Shown here one piece after another: positions 7,429-14,009 of a stretch of DNA of 14,009 nt (within the stretch, counting starts at the first letter, position 1; the number at the start of each line of letters is the position of its first letter). Location of the stretch: assembly GCA_037441525.1 (NCBI GenBank), contig JBBISA010000076.1, positions 1 to 14,009 of the forward strand, read 5' to 3'. Source of the DNA: SKVR01 sp037441525. GTDB lineage: Bacteria; Bacteroidota; Bacteroidia; Bacteroidales; UBA7960. The notes beneath the pieces are model-generated. The model made no database searches and was not told the DNA's origin. It saw nothing but the letters and a program-made list of their open reading frames with translations. Made by a program: the position numbers and the translations under genes.

Positions 7429-8145
7429 ATGACAAAAACCTATATTGATATTTATAAGGACGGCACTTATTTAAGTAAGAATCCGAATTGGAATGCCGAA
7501 GATTCGGAATTCAAAGCTAACAAAGTTTTAAAGCTATTAAGTAAACATCAAATTCCTTTAGAATCAATATGTGAAGTCGGGTGCGGAAGCGGTGAAATAT
7601 TAGTTCAGTTAAGCTCGAAACTGCCTTCAAAAACAAATTTTATTGGATTTGATATATCGCCTGATGCTATTAATATTGCAAAGAAAAAAGAAACTTCACA
7701 AATAAAATTTGAATTAAAAGATATTTCAGATTTTGAATTAAATCAACCAGTTGATCTAATTCTAATAATGGATGTTATAGAACACGTAGAAAATTATTTT
7801 AAATTGTTAAGAGACCTTTCATCAAAAAGCCGGTATAAAATATTTCATATTCCTATTGATATGTGTGTATGGTCACTTTTTCGGGAAGCCATGCTTATTG
7901 ATTCTAAAGAAAGAGCCGGGCATATACATAACTACACGGAAGATTTCATAAAATCAATTTTAAAAGATTGCGGATATAAAATAATTGATCAATTATATAC
8001 TGAACCCATCTTTAAGCCAACAACAATAAAGCAAAAAATTATTGAATTAATACGAGCATTGCTTTTCAGGATAAATAAACGCTTTTGTTCTAAAACCATA
8101 GGAGGAATTTCGATTATGATTCTAACAGAAAATGAAAAATTATAG
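7429..8145 (+). CDS. Class I SAM-dependent methyltransferase
   Basis: The 238-residue protein has the Rossmann-fold methyltransferase signatures: motif I EVGCGSGE (49-56) for S-adenosylmethionine binding, an acidic Asp75 ending strand 2 (GFDIS), and the motif IV region LILIMDVIEHVENY with Asp115 and Glu118-His119, as in UbiG-like and Methyltransf_11/23-type enzymes. The C-terminal 50 residues are basic and hydrophobic (IIELIRALLFRINKRF) and could touch membrane or a lipid-linked substrate. The acceptor cannot be told. It is the first gene of the AT-rich right-hand block; the next gene is 299 bp away, so a tight operon is not evident. No Shine-Dalgarno precedes the ATG. Small methyltransferases like this often sit in surface-polysaccharide loci, which is context and not proof. 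Confidence 0.88.
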   Translation: MTKTYIDIYKDGTYLSKNPNWNAEDSEFKANKVLKLLSKHQIPLESICEVGCGSGEILVQLSSKLPSKTNFIGFDISPDAINIAKKKETSQIKFELKDISDFELNQPVDLILIMDVIEHVENYFKLLRDLSSKSRYKIFHIPIDMCVWSLFREAMLIDSKERAGHIHNYTEDFIKSILKDCGYKIIDQLYTEPIFKPTTIKQKIIELIRALLFRINKRFCSKTIGGISIMILTENEKL

Positions 8146-8444
8146 CGCTACTGCTAACATCTTTTTGGCAATAGCTGGCCAGACAACCTTATACCGGACT
8201 TGATTAACGACTAAACAGAACATATCGGACGACTGACAATAAAGACTAAAATTTAAATCGTTAACTATTAACCCTTACTAAAAAGGGGAAGCCTTCAACC
8301 CAAACCAATGCGCCGCATGCGAATGATATTCATAATTTTAAAAATTGGCTTACATTTGGAAAAAATTGCCAATTCAACCGGTGGTTTTATCAGAAACTGA
8401 TTTATACAGTTTTTTTAAGAAAACTACAATCCGACATAAAACTT
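8146..8444. other. Spacer between methyltransferase and radical SAM genes
   Basis: The stop codon forms part of the palindrome TAGCGCTA (8143-8150). GCTACTGC (8147-8154) can pair with GCAATAGC (8168-8175) with one mismatch, a possible 3' stem without a clear U tract. AATTGGC (8343-8349) and GCCAATT (8368-8374) are complementary and straddle the candidate -7 box. A 30-codon frame runs from ATG 8308 to TGA 8400, but it resembles nothing I know and is probably not a gene. Confidence 0.4.
8351..8358 (+). promoter_or_regulatory. Candidate Bacteroidota -7 box for the radical SAM gene
   Basis: TACATTTG matches TAnnTTTG exactly, 87 bases before the ATG at 8445, inside the loop of the AATTGGC/GCCAATT inverted repeat. 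No clear -33 element is seen. If it is a promoter, the gene is transcribed on its own. Confidence 0.35.
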
Positions 8445-9533
8445 ATGAATAAACGTAAACTATCAAAAGCTGTAAAAAGATTGCTTCATCTGCCCGGGGG
8501 AAAGTATTTTTTCCTGTATTCAGCAAATAAAATCAAGCACTTTTATTACAAGGCTACAAAATCTGCAAAAGTCGCTTTCCCATCAACAATTATTCTTGAA
8601 CTAACCAATTATTGCAATCTTTCGTGCACTACATGCGCACGGGAGTATGGGTATGGGAAGCAAATGGATAAAGGAAATATCCATTTGAAATCAGCCAAGA
8701 AAATTATTGATGAAGTATGGCCTTATCTCGATTCTATTGGACTCACAGGTATGGGTGAAACATTTATGTATAAAGAGATTGATGAAATTGTAAATTACAT
8801 TAAGAAAAAAAACAAAGGAATAATTATTACAGTTTCTACAAATGCGGTGTTGCCTGATTTTATTGAAAAAGCGATCCGTCTAACAGGCAATATAGACACT
8901 ATACAAGTATCGGTAGATGGTATTGAAGACACCTACGATATGATACGCCAAAAATCGGATTTCAAAGTTTTGGACAAAAATCTCCGAACCCTTACACAAA
9001 CAGCACACAATACCGGTACAGACATCATGCTGAATATGGTTGTTACCAAAGAAAACTATAAACACATGCCGCTGCTTATCAAATATGCAAAAGAAATAAA
9101 TGTAAAATACGTCGATTTTACCTTGTTTAACCTTGCTTCGGTTACCAACATTGAACAATCATATTACACTTTCTATCAATCGGCAGAATTTCTTAAAATA
9201 ATTGAAGAACTTGAAGAGACCATAAAGAGTAATCCTGAAGTATTAGTTACCGAACGTAATTTCAAAACAGATAACAGTTTTCAGAAATGCCCATTCCCCT
9301 GGACTCATTTTTATATATGCTGGAATGGGTTTGTGCCTCCCTGTTGTGCCAAACCATTTCCCAAAGAGCTCCATTTTGGAAATGTTTTTGATTCGAAGGT
9401 AATCGATGTTTTAAACTCTGATGGATATCAGGAATTCAGAAAGCTATGGTTTAAAAACACACCTCCCGTCTTTTGCAACAAATGCCATTTTATAGATATA
9501 GAACCCATAAAAACAACCGCTGATAAAGTATAA
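8445..9533 (+). CDS. Radical SAM protein with SPASM domain
   Basis: In this 362-residue protein, residues 57-64 (CNLSCTTC) give the CxxxCxxC triad Cys57, Cys61 and Cys64 that binds the 4Fe-4S cluster cleaving S-adenosylmethionine. A glycine-rich segment with GETF follows, as in radical SAM barrels. The C-terminus has a SPASM-type cysteine set (Cys282, Cys292, Cys300, Cys301, Cys344, Cys347, with CWNG, PPCC and CNKC) for auxiliary Fe-S clusters. SPASM enzymes modify peptides, glycans or other small molecules; no precursor-peptide gene is evident next to it, so a RiPP role is unsupported. Neighbours (methyltransferase, acyltransferase) hint at glycan or lipid modification. The N-terminal 45 residues are basic and lie before the core. 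Both flanking spacers are about 300 bp. The family call is firm; the substrate is unknown. Confidence 0.93.
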   Translation: MNKRKLSKAVKRLLHLPGGKYFFLYSANKIKHFYYKATKSAKVAFPSTIILELTNYCNLSCTTCAREYGYGKQMDKGNIHLKSAKKIIDEVWPYLDSIGLTGMGETFMYKEIDEIVNYIKKKNKGIIITVSTNAVLPDFIEKAIRLTGNIDTIQVSVDGIEDTYDMIRQKSDFKVLDKNLRTLTQTAHNTGTDIMLNMVVTKENYKHMPLLIKYAKEINVKYVDFTLFNLASVTNIEQSYYTFYQSAEFLKIIEELEETIKSNPEVLVTERNFKTDNSFQKCPFPWTHFYICWNGFVPPCCAKPFPKELHFGNVFDSKVIDVLNSDGYQEFRKLWFKNTPPVFCNKCHFIDIEPIKTTADKV

Positions 9534-9752
9534 ACAGCAAAGGCTCACTAACTGCAAAACCGCGTATGTGTCGCACTCCAAAATGGTATTGGTTGTATAA
9601 GTTTCAAGGCTGCAATCGCCTGCCTGGCATTTACTTACCCATTATTGAAGTGTCTCCCCTGGTTTTTAAAAGTTACTTTTATATCCTGGCGAATGACCAG
9701 AAAATTTAAGGTTTTGATTATAACTATCAATTTAATAAACCCCTAAATATGA
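9534..9752. other. Spacer with no gene seen
   Basis: I see no coding sequence, strong terminator or exact TAnnTTTG box here; TATAAGTTTC near 9597 is one base off the -7 consensus. CTGG/CCAG (9686-9700) is a weak stem. The 320-bp gap before the acyltransferase otherwise holds only the small frame at 9753. Confidence 0.4.
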
Positions 9753-9857
9753 ATGTTTAACAAAATACCTGATAAGAGTTTAAAGCCCTGTTGGATAAAA
9801 GGAAGCGATTGTGAAAAAATTCGCATACTCAATATTAAGGAATATATTGCAGAATGA
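9753..9857 (+). CDS. Possible small ORF coupled to the acyltransferase
   Basis: This 34-codon frame reads MFNKIPDKSLKPCWIKG and continues SDCEKIRILNIKEYIAE, then stop. Its TGA overlaps the acyltransferase ATG as ATGA, the arrangement used for translational coupling. The composition looks peptide-like, with two cysteines, but the length allows chance. It could be a short leader frame, or the tail of a decayed gene. No family is recognised. Confidence 0.25.
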   Translation: MFNKIPDKSLKPCWIKGSDCEKIRILNIKEYIAE

Positions 9858-11680
9858 TAAAATACAGAATTGATATCGACGGACTGAGAGCACTTGCCGT
9901 AATTGCTGTTATTTTATTCCATTTGGGTTATCTGCCCAATGGATACCTGGGAGTTGATATATTTTTTGTGATAAGCGGATACCTTATTACAAGCATCATT
10001 TACAAGGATTTAAACGAACAGAAATTCTCCATTTATCGATTCTATGAAAGGAGAGTCAGGAGAATAATTCCATTATTGCTTTTCATTACTACCATCTCCT
10101 TAATTTTTGGGGTTTTTCTGATGCTGCCCGATGATTTGGAAAATTTAGCGCAATCGGTGGTGGCAAGCAACTTTTCTGTCAACAATATTTTAATGCTAAT
10201 AACCTCGGCAGACTATTGGGCAACAAAAAATGAATACAAACCACTCATGCACACCTGGAGCCTGGGAATAGAGGAGCAATACTACTTAATTTATCCTTTC
10301 CTGCTTCTAGTGATTTCAAAGATTCGATTAAAGTGGATAAATCATTTTCTTGTTGTTACATCTCTCATTTCCATTGTTTTATTCCTGTTTTTTGGTAACG
10401 CTGCCAGTAGATTCTATTTATTGCATTTCAGGTTTTTTGAACTATCTGTTGGCGGCCTTCTTGCCGTAATTTCTTTCCACAAAAAAGTTAACCACCCTTC
10501 CATTAAGTATTTGTTTTACTTTTCTGTAACCGGAATTTTGTTGCTGCTCCTTGCCCCGGATATTTCAAGCCGGTATCTGGTAGTTTTTACAACAATTTGT
10601 ACCGTTTTAGCTGTTACTACCGGTGGTTTTGTTAGCCCGAATGATGTTGTTCTTAAATACTTATTTCAGAACAAGTTTGCAGTTTATTTAGGCAAAATAA
10701 GCTACAGTTTGTACCTGTGGCATCAATTAATCTTTGCATTTTCACGATATGCTTACTTTGAAAAAATTGGCTTTCAGGAAACCATTTTTCTTATCTCAAT
10801 TACCTTTACATTATCAGCTTTTACCTATCACTTTATTGAAAATCCCTTTAGAGATAAACATAAAATATCAACCAAAAGAGCTTTCATGCTATTAGGCTTT
10901 ATTTTTATAATAAGCACATCTTCTGCTCTTTACATTTATTTTATAGGCGGTGTTTATAAAGATTTTCCTGAAATCGGGCTTACCAGAGAAGATGTCAGAA
11001 AACAAGGTTATAATCTTTTTTCCGGATCAGATAATATTCATATCCACTACAACGAAAAGGTTCGACAACTGGATAAGGACTTTGAAGAGAATGACAGGTT
11101 CAAGGTTTTAATAATTGGTGATAGTCATGGACGCGATGTAGTAAATATTTTTTCAGAAAGCTCAATTGATAAATATATTCAACTGAATTATTTTGACATA
11201 CTTAGGATAAAAAACGATGAAACCATAGCTGCACGGTGGGAAAAAGCCGATTTGGTAGTGGTTGCAGCCAGCGGAGTTCTGGATAAAAAAGAAATAATGG
11301 AAATTGGCAATGCTTTTCACTTTTCTATTGACTTGGAAAAAGTAGTTGTGTTTGGGATTAAAAATTTTGGATATAGCAATGGAATACAATACAATAATAT
11401 GTCTTCGATAAATGACTTTTCGAAATACTATGCTTCCATGCGGGAAGGCACCATGGCAACAGAAGCTAAATTGCAACATGAATGGGGCGCAAGTTACATC
11501 AGCTTAATTACCCCGGTGATAAATGAAGATGGTAAAATTCGCATTTTTGATGGCAACGGCAAATTTATCAGTCAGGATACGGTTCACCTAACCAGAGCAG
11601 GAGCAAAATTTTATGCTACCATACTGGCAACCGAGATTGAACGGATATTAAACCCAAATTATTCATCAGAAATTTGGTGA
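9854..11680 (+). CDS. OafA-type membrane acyltransferase with SGNH domain
   Basis: The 608-residue integral membrane O-acyltransferase has an acyltransferase-3 domain (residues about 1-365, roughly ten or eleven hydrophobic helices) fused to a C-terminal SGNH hydrolase-like domain (about 395-600). The AT3 motif R-x10-H is present (Arg12, His23), followed by GVDIFFVISGYLIT and the HTWSLGIEEQYY segment. The SGNH part shows GDSH with nucleophile candidate Ser424 and the closing DTVH pair Asp575/His578. Such fusions move acetyl or other acyl groups across the inner membrane onto O-antigen, capsule or peptidoglycan. The domain order and length are typical. A short frame ends in an ATGA overlap with its start. 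No glycosyltransferase is in the window, so the acceptor glycan is unknown. Confidence 0.94.
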   Translation: MIKYRIDIDGLRALAVIAVILFHLGYLPNGYLGVDIFFVISGYLITSIIYKDLNEQKFSIYRFYERRVRRIIPLLLFITTISLIFGVFLMLPDDLENLAQSVVASNFSVNNILMLITSADYWATKNEYKPLMHTWSLGIEEQYYLIYPFLLLVISKIRLKWINHFLVVTSLISIVLFLFFGNAASRFYLLHFRFFELSVGGLLAVISFHKKVNHPSIKYLFYFSVTGILLLLLAPDISSRYLVVFTTICTVLAVTTGGFVSPNDVVLKYLFQNKFAVYLGKISYSLYLWHQLIFAFSRYAYFEKIGFQETIFLISITFTLSAFTYHFIENPFRDKHKISTKRAFMLLGFIFIISTSSALYIYFIGGVYKDFPEIGLTREDVRKQGYNLFSGSDNIHIHYNEKVRQLDKDFEENDRFKVLIIGDSHGRDVVNIFSESSIDKYIQLNYFDILRIKNDETIAARWEKADLVVVAASGVLDKKEIMEIGNAFHFSIDLEKVVVFGIKNFGYSNGIQYNNMSSINDFSKYYASMREGTMATEAKLQHEWGASYISLITPVINEDGKIRIFDGNGKFISQDTVHLTRAGAKFYATILATEIERILNPNYSSEIW

Positions 11681-11958
11681 ACGAATCACCTGGCCAGGTT
11701 TAACCCCACCCGTAGAGCTTCTCTTTTAGGAATGTAGCAAATAGATAATTCTCAAAGATGGATATCAACAGGCAGGAAAATCAATTCCCGGCAATGAAGT
11801 TGTGATACACAGGTATGTTGCCAAACCCAATAACCACAACAGTATATAATCTATGGTGGAGAAAGAAGTTGAAGCCCCAGAGTTGAAAGGTTATTCATTT
11901 TCAAGATATTAATATTTAAATTAATTTACTCTGTATATGTTTATTTTTACAATTGATA
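11681..11958. other. Spacer after the acyltransferase
   Basis: Just after the stop is the perfect 12-base palindrome ACCTGGCCAGGT (11688-11699), which competes with a GGTGA/TCACC stem (11676-11680 with 11686-11690) that includes the stop codon. No U tract follows. One frame is open for 33 codons after a TAG near 11738, without recognisable similarity. The last 100 bases are very AT-rich. No gene is supported. Confidence 0.4.
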
Positions 11959-11966
11959 TATATTTG
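11959..11966 (+). promoter_or_regulatory. Candidate Bacteroidota -7 box upstream of the deaminase cassette
   Basis: TATATTTG is an exact TAnnTTTG match, 84 bases before the ATG at 12050 and just outside the left cassette boundary at 11980/11981. No clear -33 TTTG is seen. If real, it would be a host-side promoter driving the captured gene, as expected for a promoterless cassette. Confidence 0.35.
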
Positions 11967-11979
11967 CTGATATAAACAA

Positions 11980-11988
11980 GTTGGCGGC
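11980..11988 (+). other. Left cassette boundary core site (GTTGGCGGC)
   Basis: GTTGGCGGC here is the exact reverse complement of GCCGCCAAC at 12855-12863, right after the deaminase stop. In integrons, tyrosine-recombinase exchange occurs between G and TT of the R' core, which would put the junction at 11980/11981. The core differs from the classical GTTRRRY. No upstream partner arm is evident, so this could be a single-sided insertion site. Confidence 0.42.
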
Positions 11989-12049
11989 AAGTTTTGGAGA
12001 CAGAACACAATGTAAATGACTTGAAAATTTTTAAAGGTAAACTCACAGA

Positions 12050-12850
12050 ATGACAAAATATTCCAATACTGACTTAATGAAAATTGCTATTGAAGAACAT
12101 TTGAAGTGTACCGAATTTCCTCGTGTTGGGGCAGTAATTTCTAAAGGTGGTGTTTTACTTTCTACTGGCTTTAGAGGAGAGAGGAAAGGAATTCATGCAG
12201 AAAGAGTTGCTATCGAAAAGCTAAGCAAAGACGATTTACAAGACGCAACTATTCATACGACATTGGAACCTTGTGTAACCATTCAGCAAGAACAAATTAC
12301 GGAATGCTGTGCAGACCTAATAATAAATTCGGGAATTAGAGAAGCTGTAATCGGAGTATTAGACCCAAACGGAACTATTTATTCTGAAGGGTATCGTAAA
12401 TTACTCGAAAATAAAATTAATGTATCATTTTTCAACCGTAAATTAAGAAAAGCTGTTGAAGAAGAAACATTTGAATTCGGGGACATTCATAAATTAATTG
12501 GACCAGGAAAAAGACGAATTCCAGTTGTACATAGCGGGACTCATTTAGATGTTCAATTTTCTGAAAAAGATACAAGAACAATAAATATTCGATGGAGCAA
12601 CTTACAGACAAATCATGGAATTGTGGACTTGTTAAGTGAAAACGGAGCGGTAAGAGTTGCGGCAGGTGCCACAAACTTCTCTGACATAACAGACCCAATG
12701 GTATTTAGATTTCCAAGTCACTATGCAAGACTTCACAGAGGCGAAATAGCTATTGTTAAACCAAGCAACGCTACATTTTGTGTTCTAATCAAATTACTCG
12801 AATTATATGACAATGATATATTAATTCAATGGGAAGTACGAAATGATTAA
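12050..12850 (+). CDS. Zinc deaminase-like protein with unrecognised C-terminal domain
   Basis: In this 266-residue protein, residues 1 to about 145 have the cytidine/deoxycytidylate deaminase fold as in RibD-type enzymes: HAE (49-51, zinc His49 and catalytic Glu51), then EPC (73-75) with Cys75, and a second zinc cysteine at 86 or 87 in a CCADLI segment, followed by GVLDPNG. The 11-12-residue gap between the zinc cysteines resembles RibD (PC...PCADALI) more than dCMP deaminase. The C-terminal part (about 150-266, with HSGTHLDV and SHYARLHRGE) is not a RibD reductase that I can recognise. Substrate is open: free nucleotide, pterin/flavin precursor or other. The gene is strongly AT-rich and sits inside a cassette-like boundary pair, its stop only four bases from the attC-like element. 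Phage defence by nucleotide deamination is a possibility, not shown. Confidence 0.78.
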   Translation: MTKYSNTDLMKIAIEEHLKCTEFPRVGAVISKGGVLLSTGFRGERKGIHAERVAIEKLSKDDLQDATIHTTLEPCVTIQQEQITECCADLIINSGIREAVIGVLDPNGTIYSEGYRKLLENKINVSFFNRKLRKAVEEETFEFGDIHKLIGPGKRRIPVVHSGTHLDVQFSEKDTRTINIRWSNLQTNHGIVDLLSENGAVRVAAGATNFSDITDPMVFRFPSHYARLHRGEIAIVKPSNATFCVLIKLLELYDNDILIQWEVRND

Positions 12851-12854
12851 ACCA

Positions 12855-13010
12855 GCCGCCAACAGGCGTTTGGCTCAATGGCGGGTGAAGTGGTTAATTG
12901 AACATTCTACCTCGCATCAACTTTTGTGGTGTATTGACAGTTTTCCCGCTATTGCGGGACAAGTCGTGCTCCGAAACCCGCCCGAACGCAAAGCCCGAAA
13001 ACGTTGTGCG
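12855..13010 (+). other. attC-like recombination site of an integron-type cassette
   Basis: The element is a 156-bp imperfect palindrome. Outer arms are GCCGCCAAC (12855-12863) and GTTGTGCG (13003-13010). Inside, GGC plus TTTG (12865-12872, with G12868 extrahelical) pairs with CAAAGCC (12989-12995), and GGCGGGT (12880-12886) pairs with ACCCGCC (12976-12982). A long variable loop with its own CCCGC/GCGGG stem sits between. Extrahelical base, unpaired spacers and variable terminal structure are attC hallmarks. A 68-codon open frame across it is judged a by-product. The alternative is a dispersed Bacteroidota repeat unrelated to integrons. Confidence 0.5.
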
Positions 13011-13431
13011 TCATTCCCCTTTTCCACAAAAAATGATTTCGCAAGCTAACGTGGGCGGATTGAAACAAGGAATGTAGTGCATGAACCCCAAAGGATATTT
13101 ATTCATACATTAAAAAAGAAAGTTTGGACTTGTGAAAAGAATAAAAAAACAAATGGTAAATTTGGCCCTACCATCGAAGATTTTTAAATTTCAATCGCCT
13201 GAATTATTGGCGATTATACAACAATAGTCAGAATAAGAAAAATTAATATATTCATTTTAATTTTTTAAATGAATGGGGAATTAAAAGAAAAAACAATAAA
13301 CTGCTGAATAAAGAAAACACTTATGAAACCCACATGTTTTTGCAAAACACAAACACCGATGAGAATAAGTTTTAGAACATGTGTGGTTCTCCCGTATTAA
13401 CGGGCGACCTTAACTTAAAAATTATTTACGG
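13011..13431. other. Spacer between the attC-like site and the GAF gene
   Basis: No convincing gene. Short frames (MNPKGYLFIH at 13081, 31 codons from GTG 13132, 25 codons from ATG 13323) are probably chance or decayed cassette content. Small stems are AATCGCC/GGCGATT (13193-13215), ATTCATTT/AAATGAAT (13250-13274), CACATGTT/AACATGTG (13331-13338 with 13376-13383) and CCCGT/ACGGG (13391-13404). None has a clear U tract. No exact TAnnTTTG box was found before the GAF gene. Confidence 0.4.
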
Positions 13432-14009
13432 ATGAAAAATAGCAATGATAAATCTCAAAATTTTCGTGAGCTTTCAATTATCACGAAAATAAGTCAAAGA
13501 ATTATTAAAACACTTGACTATCAAGAAATTTTGCAGATAATCTGTGATGGGATGTCAGAATTGCTAGATATTAAAAAAGCAGCAATTTATATTTTGGAGG
13601 ATGAAACAAAATTATTTCTCATGGCTGCCACTCCGCCTTTAGACCCTGGTCTGCCTGATATTTTCAGAAAAGCACATCTCCCTGACCATCCTCATATTGA
13701 AACTGCAATATCCACACGAAATTCTATATTTATTTCAGATACTCAAGATGCAAAACTGTCAGAGGCAGAGAATAACATTATAAAATTAAGCAATGCACGG
13801 TCACTATTATATTTGCCTTTTATCAAAGGGGAAAAAGCTTTAGGTGTTTTAATCCTCACAGCATGTGAAGAACCTAAAAGATATTCTCAAAGACAAATAG
13901 AACTTGGTCAAACTGTCGCTAATCAATTATCGGTTGCCATTCAGAATTCGCAACTTCACAACGACTTAATTAAGCAAAATGATACTTTAGAACTATTAGT
14001 TTCTGAGCG
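13432..14009 (+). CDS. GAF-domain sensor protein, N-terminal part (runs off the window)
   Basis: The open frame starts at ATG 13432 and is still open at the window end, giving 192 complete codons. Residues about 15-175 form a GAF domain, a small-molecule or cofactor-binding sensor fold: a leading helix (LSIITKISQRIIKTLDYQEIL), ICDGMSELLDIKKAAIYIL, then the closing strands SLLYLPFIKGEKALGVLIL and a helix ending SVAIQNSQLH. After it comes a probable coiled-coil linker (NDLIKQNDTLELLVSE), which in many Bacteroidota proteins leads into a PAS or histidine kinase module. The output domain lies outside the window, so histidine kinase is inference. No cysteine or histidine pattern points to a specific cofactor. 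It starts about 420 bp after the attC-like element. Confidence 0.88.
   Translation, partial: MKNSNDKSQNFRELSIITKISQRIIKTLDYQEILQIICDGMSELLDIKKAAIYILEDETKLFLMAATPPLDPGLPDIFRKAHLPDHPHIETAISTRNSIFISDTQDAKLSEAENNIIKLSNARSLLYLPFIKGEKALGVLILTACEEPKRYSQRQIELGQTVANQLSVAIQNSQLHNDLIKQNDTLELLVSE

Noticed and set aside
8147..8265. Second possible attC site between the methyltransferase and radical SAM genes (GCTAAC ... GTTAAC)
   Set aside because: The ends are only weakly complementary and no nested stems pair inside; one 8-base stem near the stop codon is not enough.
12843..13049. 68-codon + strand open frame after the deaminase gene
   Set aside because: It lies across the palindromic attC-like element and overlaps the deaminase stop; its sequence follows the stem structure and has no domain character, so it is treated as a by-product.

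Overview
The window looks like chromosomal DNA of an environmental member of the Bacteroidota, probably Bacteroidales-like. The clues are a lipoprotein phosphodiesterase, a Bacteroidota-type PEP carboxylase, exact matches to the Bacteroidota -7 box TAnnTTTG, few Shine-Dalgarno sequences and AT-rich intergenic DNA. No rRNA, tRNA or CRISPR array was seen.

Left part (1-5834) is ordinary backbone of moderate GC. It has a possible decayed MORN-like gene tail and a strong + strand terminator. Next is a telomere-like TAATCCC tandem repeat that touches the stop codon of a minus-strand ectonucleotide pyrophosphatase/phosphodiesterase lipoprotein. A minus-strand secreted or outer-membrane barrel-like protein of unknown function follows, and then a divergent, full-length phosphoenolpyruvate carboxylase (ppc).

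Middle part (about 5920-7430) is a mobile-element graveyard. It holds an imperfect hairpin, a perfect 30-bp-arm hairpin, the right end of an IS21-family element with the last codons of istB, a fic gene whose 5' half is missing and which is joined directly to that istB remnant, a second decayed copy of the hairpin-associated repeat, and a structured segment just upstream of the next gene.

Right part (7429-14009) is AT-rich accessory DNA with all genes on the + strand and spacers of about 300-580 bp. In order it encodes a class I SAM methyltransferase, a radical SAM/SPASM protein, an OafA-type acyltransferase with an SGNH domain, a zinc deaminase-like protein with an unrecognised C-terminal half, and the start of a GAF-domain sensor protein that runs off the window. 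The first three are the sort of enzymes found in surface-glycan loci, but no glycosyltransferase is present, so a shared pathway is inference.

The most interesting structure is around the deaminase gene. It is bounded by GTTGGCGGC on the left and GCCGCCAAC four bases after its stop codon. The latter begins a 156-bp imperfect palindrome with an extrahelical base and a large variable loop. This is the architecture of an integron gene cassette with its attC site. Joining the two ends in a circle would restore a perfect 9-bp outer stem. No integrase lies in the window.
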